DNA of 7,630 nt from Verrucomicrobiota bacterium (GTDB taxonomy: Bacteria; Verrucomicrobiota; Verrucomicrobiia; Verrucomicrobiales; Verrucomicrobiaceae), in NCBI GenBank assembly GCA_021413535.1, contig JAIOQF010000020.1, positions 1-7,630 on the forward strand. The letters are read 5' to 3'. Shown here piece after piece: positions 4,758-7,630 of this stretch (the stretch's first letter is position 1; the number at the start of each line of letters is the position of its first letter). The notes under the pieces were generated by a model. The model was not told the origin of the DNA, did not search any database, and worked only from the letters and a program-made list of their open reading frames with translations. Position numbers and translations under genes: made by a program.

Positions 4758-7630
4758 ATGCATAAAGAAGGTATTGCCGTCATCGGCATTGGCTGCCGCT
4801 TTCCCGGCGGAGTCAATGACATCGAATCATTTTGGAAGTTGCTGGCCGAAGGGCGCGACGTTGTCTCTGAGGCGCCCGCCGACCGGTGGAACGTGGAAAG
4901 ATTCTATGACGCCGAGCCGGGCATCGCGGGCAAGACGATCGCCAAGCGCGGCGGTTTCATTGACGGCATCGACCAGTTCGATCCGCAATTTTTTGGCATC
5001 TCGCCTCGTGAGGCTCCCTATATCGATCCGCAGCAGCGGCTTCTTCTCGAAACTGCCTGGGAGGCGATTGAAGACGCGGGCATTGTTTTAGATTTGGAAA
5101 AGGGCACGGATATCGGCGTGTTCGTGGGCGTGTCCCACAACGACTACCAGAATATCCAGGGTGGTTCGACAGATCGTTCCGGCATCAGTGCGCACTCGCC
5201 GACTGGCAACGCGCACAGCATCGCGGCGAATCGTATTTCATATTGTTTCAATCTCCATGGGCCGAGCTTGGCGATGGATACTGCATGCTCATCCGCGCTG
5301 ACGGCGGTGCATATTGCCTGCGAGCAAATCAATGCCGGCCGATGCAAGGTGGCAATGGCCGGCGGAGTGACGGTGATGATCACGCCTGATGGTTTCATCG
5401 GCTTTTCGCAAGCGGGAATGCTCTCGCCCGATGGCAAGTGCAAGGCGTTCGCGGCGGAAGCAAACGGCTTTGTTCGTGGTGAAGGCGCCGGAATGGTGCT
5501 GCTGAAACCCCTCGCGCAAGCCATCGCAGATGGCGATCCAATCCATGGCGTGATCCGTGGTTCGGCCTTGAACCAGGACGGCCACACCAATGGCATTTCG
5601 CTGCCCAGCCCGGAAGCCCAGGCCCGACTGGTGATGGACGCCTGCGCCGACGCCGGCATCCATCCCACGGAAGTAGACTTCGTCGAAGCGCACGGCACTG
5701 GCACGGCGGTGGGCGATCCCATCGAAGCCACGGCATTGGCCAACGCACTCTGCCCCGACCGGCCGGCAAACAAGCCGCTGCCGATCGGCTCCGTGAAATC
5801 AAACCTCGGCCACTTGGAAACTGCGGCAGGAATTGTCGGGCTGATCAAGGGACTGCTGGTGCTGAAGCACAAGCAACTCCCCGCGAGTCTGCACTTCAAA
5901 ACGCCTAGCACGCACATCGACTTTAAGGCTTTGAAACTGCGAGTGCCGACTAAGCTGGAGCCCTTCCCGAAGACTGACGGCCCCGGCATCGTGGGCGTCA
6001 ACTCGTTTGGATTCGGCGGCGCCAACGCGCACGTCATTGTCGCCGAAGCACCTGCGTCGGTCCTGCCGACTCATCAGGCCGCTTCTTTGGAGCGGAGTTG
6101 GCCCTTGGTGTTGTCCGCGCGTTCGGAAAATGCGCTTCTCGCCGCCGCGTCCCGTTTGGGAACCTGGGTAACGGAGCATGAAAAAAGCAACGGGAGTTCC
6201 CCCTTGCTGCCCGCGCTGACTTATACTCTTGGTGCACGCAGGAACCATCACTCGCATCGGTTGACGATTGCTGCGCGTTCTTCAGAGCAACTCGCGCAGG
6301 AACTCCAAGAATTCTCCAGTGGTCAGGCTGGGAATCTCATTCGCACTTCGTTTACTCCGCGTCCGGAACATGCGCCACGGATCGGTTTTGTCATGAGCGG
6401 TCAAGGACCGCAATGGTGGGGCATGGGGCGCGAACTGATGCGCAACGAACCGGTGTTCCGCAAGACCATGGAAGCTTGTGCGGCGGCGATGAAGTCCCAC
6501 GCGCGCTTCTCATTGCTCGAAGAACTCGGCCGCGACGAAGCGGACTCGAAACTTCAGCAGACGGAGATTGCCCAGCCGGCGATTTTTGCCATGCAAGTGT
6601 CGCTGGCAGAACATTGGAAGTCCATGGGCGTGACTCCAGCCGCGATTGTCGGACACAGCGTTGGTGAAATTGCGGCGGCTTGTGTCGCTGGCGTTCTCAG
6701 TTTGGAAGAAGGAGCGCGCGTGATTGTGTTGCGCGCCCGCTTGATGCACGAATGCGCCCGGGGTGATGGCACGATGCTGGCCGTTGGCTTGTCCGAAGAA
6801 GAGGCGCTGGCGCTGATCGCCCGCCTTGATCCAACCGTGAGCATCGCGGCCTTCAATGGCCCTCGCTCGCTGACGCTTTCCGGAACACGCGCCTCGCTCG
6901 ACATCATCCATGCCGAACTGGAGCCGAAGGGTGTGTTTGCTCGTTTTGTCCGGGTCGATCATCCGTTCCACCACGCCATGATGCAGCCTGCGGCTGATGC
7001 GTTGACGCGCGAACTGGCGAGCCTCAAGCCGCAGACGGAAACCGTTCCGTTCTTCAGCACCGTGACCGGTCAGCGTTGTGCTGGGAAAGATTGCACCGCC
7101 GTTCACTGGGGCAAGGGCATCCGGCAATCAGTTCAGTTCGTCTCGGCCGTCAATGCCGTGGCTGACTTCGGCGTCGATCTGTGGTTGGAAATCAGTTCTC
7201 ACCCGGCTCTCTCCATATCCATTCAAGAATGTCTCACCGCCCGCGGACAAAAAGTTCCCGTGACGGCCTCCACTCGCCGCGAGCGCGAGCACGATACTTT
7301 CCTCGAAGCTGCGCTCGATCTGCATCGCGCCGGGGTGACGCTCAATTTTGCGGCGATGACGCCATCGCGGGAACTGCTTTCCCTGCCGGCTTATCCTTGG
7401 GACAAGAGCCGCTGGTGGCATGAGTCCAGCGAGTTGCGCGACGGCCGGCTCGCTCAGGGCGGCAAAGGACTGCTCGACATGCGCCTGCCACGCGCTACGC
7501 CGACCTGGCTCACGAGACTCGACGCTCGTCACATGGCTTACCTCAAAGATCACAAGGTCGACGCGCACATCATTTTCCCTGGCGCAGGCTTTGTGGAAAT
7601 GGCTTTGGAAGCCGGCGTGCAATTGTTTGA
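4758..7630 (+). CDS. Type I polyketide synthase, N-terminal part (KS-AT-DH start; gene runs off the right edge)
   Basis: This is a predicted cytoplasmic multidomain synthase that builds a polyketide chain from CoA-linked extender units. The frame is open for 957 codons to the edge. The ketosynthase (about 5-430) starts with GIAVIGIGCRFPGG and has the active cysteine in DTACSS (C177), AHGTGT (H312) and GHLE (H352), so all catalytic residues are present. After a linker, the acyltransferase (about 542-830) shows GQGPQWWGMG, GHSVGE (S634) and VDHPFHHAMM (H738). The valine in GHSVG and the phenylalanine in HPFH point to malonyl-CoA, though the usual motif is HAFH. The post-AT linker contains LPAYPWDKSRWW (876-887). 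A dehydratase begins near 925, with H932 and P941 of HxxxGxxxxP but A936 instead of the glycine. No loading module precedes the KS, which fits an iterative or first-acting enzyme. Ketoreductase, carrier protein and other domains would lie beyond the edge. Confidence 0.96.
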   Translation, partial: MHKEGIAVIGIGCRFPGGVNDIESFWKLLAEGRDVVSEAPADRWNVERFYDAEPGIAGKTIAKRGGFIDGIDQFDPQFFGISPREAPYIDPQQRLLLETAWEAIEDAGIVLDLEKGTDIGVFVGVSHNDYQNIQGGSTDRSGISAHSPTGNAHSIAANRISYCFNLHGPSLAMDTACSSALTAVHIACEQINAGRCKVAMAGGVTVMITPDGFIGFSQAGMLSPDGKCKAFAAEANGFVRGEGAGMVLLKPLAQAIADGDPIHGVIRGSALNQDGHTNGISLPSPEAQARLVMDACADAGIHPTEVDFVEAHGTGTAVGDPIEATALANALCPDRPANKPLPIGSVKSNLGHLETAAGIVGLIKGLLVLKHKQLPASLHFKTPSTHIDFKALKLRVPTKLEPFPKTDGPGIVGVNSFGFGGANAHVIVAEAPASVLPTHQAASLERSWPLVLSARSENALLAAASRLGTWVTEHEKSNGSSPLLPALTYTLGARRNHHSHRLTIAARSSEQLAQELQEFSSGQAGNLIRTSFTPRPEHAPRIGFVMSGQGPQWWGMGRELMRNEPVFRKTMEACAAAMKSHARFSLLEELGRDEADSKLQQTEIAQPAIFAMQVSLAEHWKSMGVTPAAIVGHSVGEIAAACVAGVLSLEEGARVIVLRARLMHECARGDGTMLAVGLSEEEALALIARLDPTVSIAAFNGPRSLTLSGTRASLDIIHAELEPKGVFARFVRVDHPFHHAMMQPAADALTRELASLKPQTETVPFFSTVTGQRCAGKDCTAVHWGKGIRQSVQFVSAVNAVADFGVDLWLEISSHPALSISIQECLTARGQKVPVTASTRREREHDTFLEAALDLHRAGVTLNFAAMTPSRELLSLPAYPWDKSRWWHESSELRDGRLAQGGKGLLDMRLPRATPTWLTRLDARHMAYLKDHKVDAHIIFPGAGFVEMALEAGVQLF

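Noticed and set aside
5144..6037. Minus-strand open frame of 297 codons inside the polyketide synthase
   Set aside because: The plus strand here encodes the intact ketosynthase with all catalytic residues. The antisense product is low-complexity, Ser/Pro/Ala-rich and unrecognisable.
1..7630. CRISPR array, tRNA/rRNA genes, insertion sequences or integrase genes
   Set aside because: No spaced identical repeats, no transposase-like frames with terminal inverted repeats, and no structural RNA signatures were noticed on either strand.

Overview
The window looks like chromosomal DNA from a moderately GC-rich Gram-negative bacterium. I favour a verrucomicrobium (Limisphaerales/Pedosphaera-like), for three reasons: the general look of the proteins, weak or absent Shine-Dalgarno sequences on several genes, and an intergenic GAACAT-type heptamer repeat of a kind I associate with that group. 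This assignment is inference; no rRNA or marker gene in the window settles it.

Left part (1-2262, all minus strand). Reading leftward there is a Fur-family metalloregulator, then a 245-bp gap with a short tandem duplication, then argH (argininosuccinate lyase, last step of arginine synthesis). The argH stop overlaps the start of a truncated gene, probably a NUDIX hydrolase, that runs off the left edge. These are ordinary housekeeping functions. A long open frame antisense to argH is a shadow.

Middle (2263-3094). A 143-bp divergent gap begins with a degenerate array of 7-bp units. It leads into a plus-strand M23-type peptidase predicted to be a lipoprotein of the cell envelope. That gene meets the next one tail to tail with only 38 bp between them, in which a weak hairpin can be drawn.

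Right part (3095-7630). A PaaK-like adenylate-forming ligase (minus strand) and a large type I polyketide synthase (plus strand) are transcribed divergently from a shared 316-bp gap. The gap holds a good sigma70-like promoter for the synthase. The synthase reads KS-AT-start of DH and is still open at the right edge (957 complete codons). It starts directly with the KS, without a loading module, and its AT carries a malonyl-type signature.

This right part looks like the left border of a polyketide or polyketide-lipid biosynthetic cluster. The ligase is a plausible supplier of an activated acyl or aryl starter, though this is inferred only from position. It is the most interesting part of the window. 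The domains belong to known families, so any novelty would lie in the product and architecture, most of which lies outside the window.
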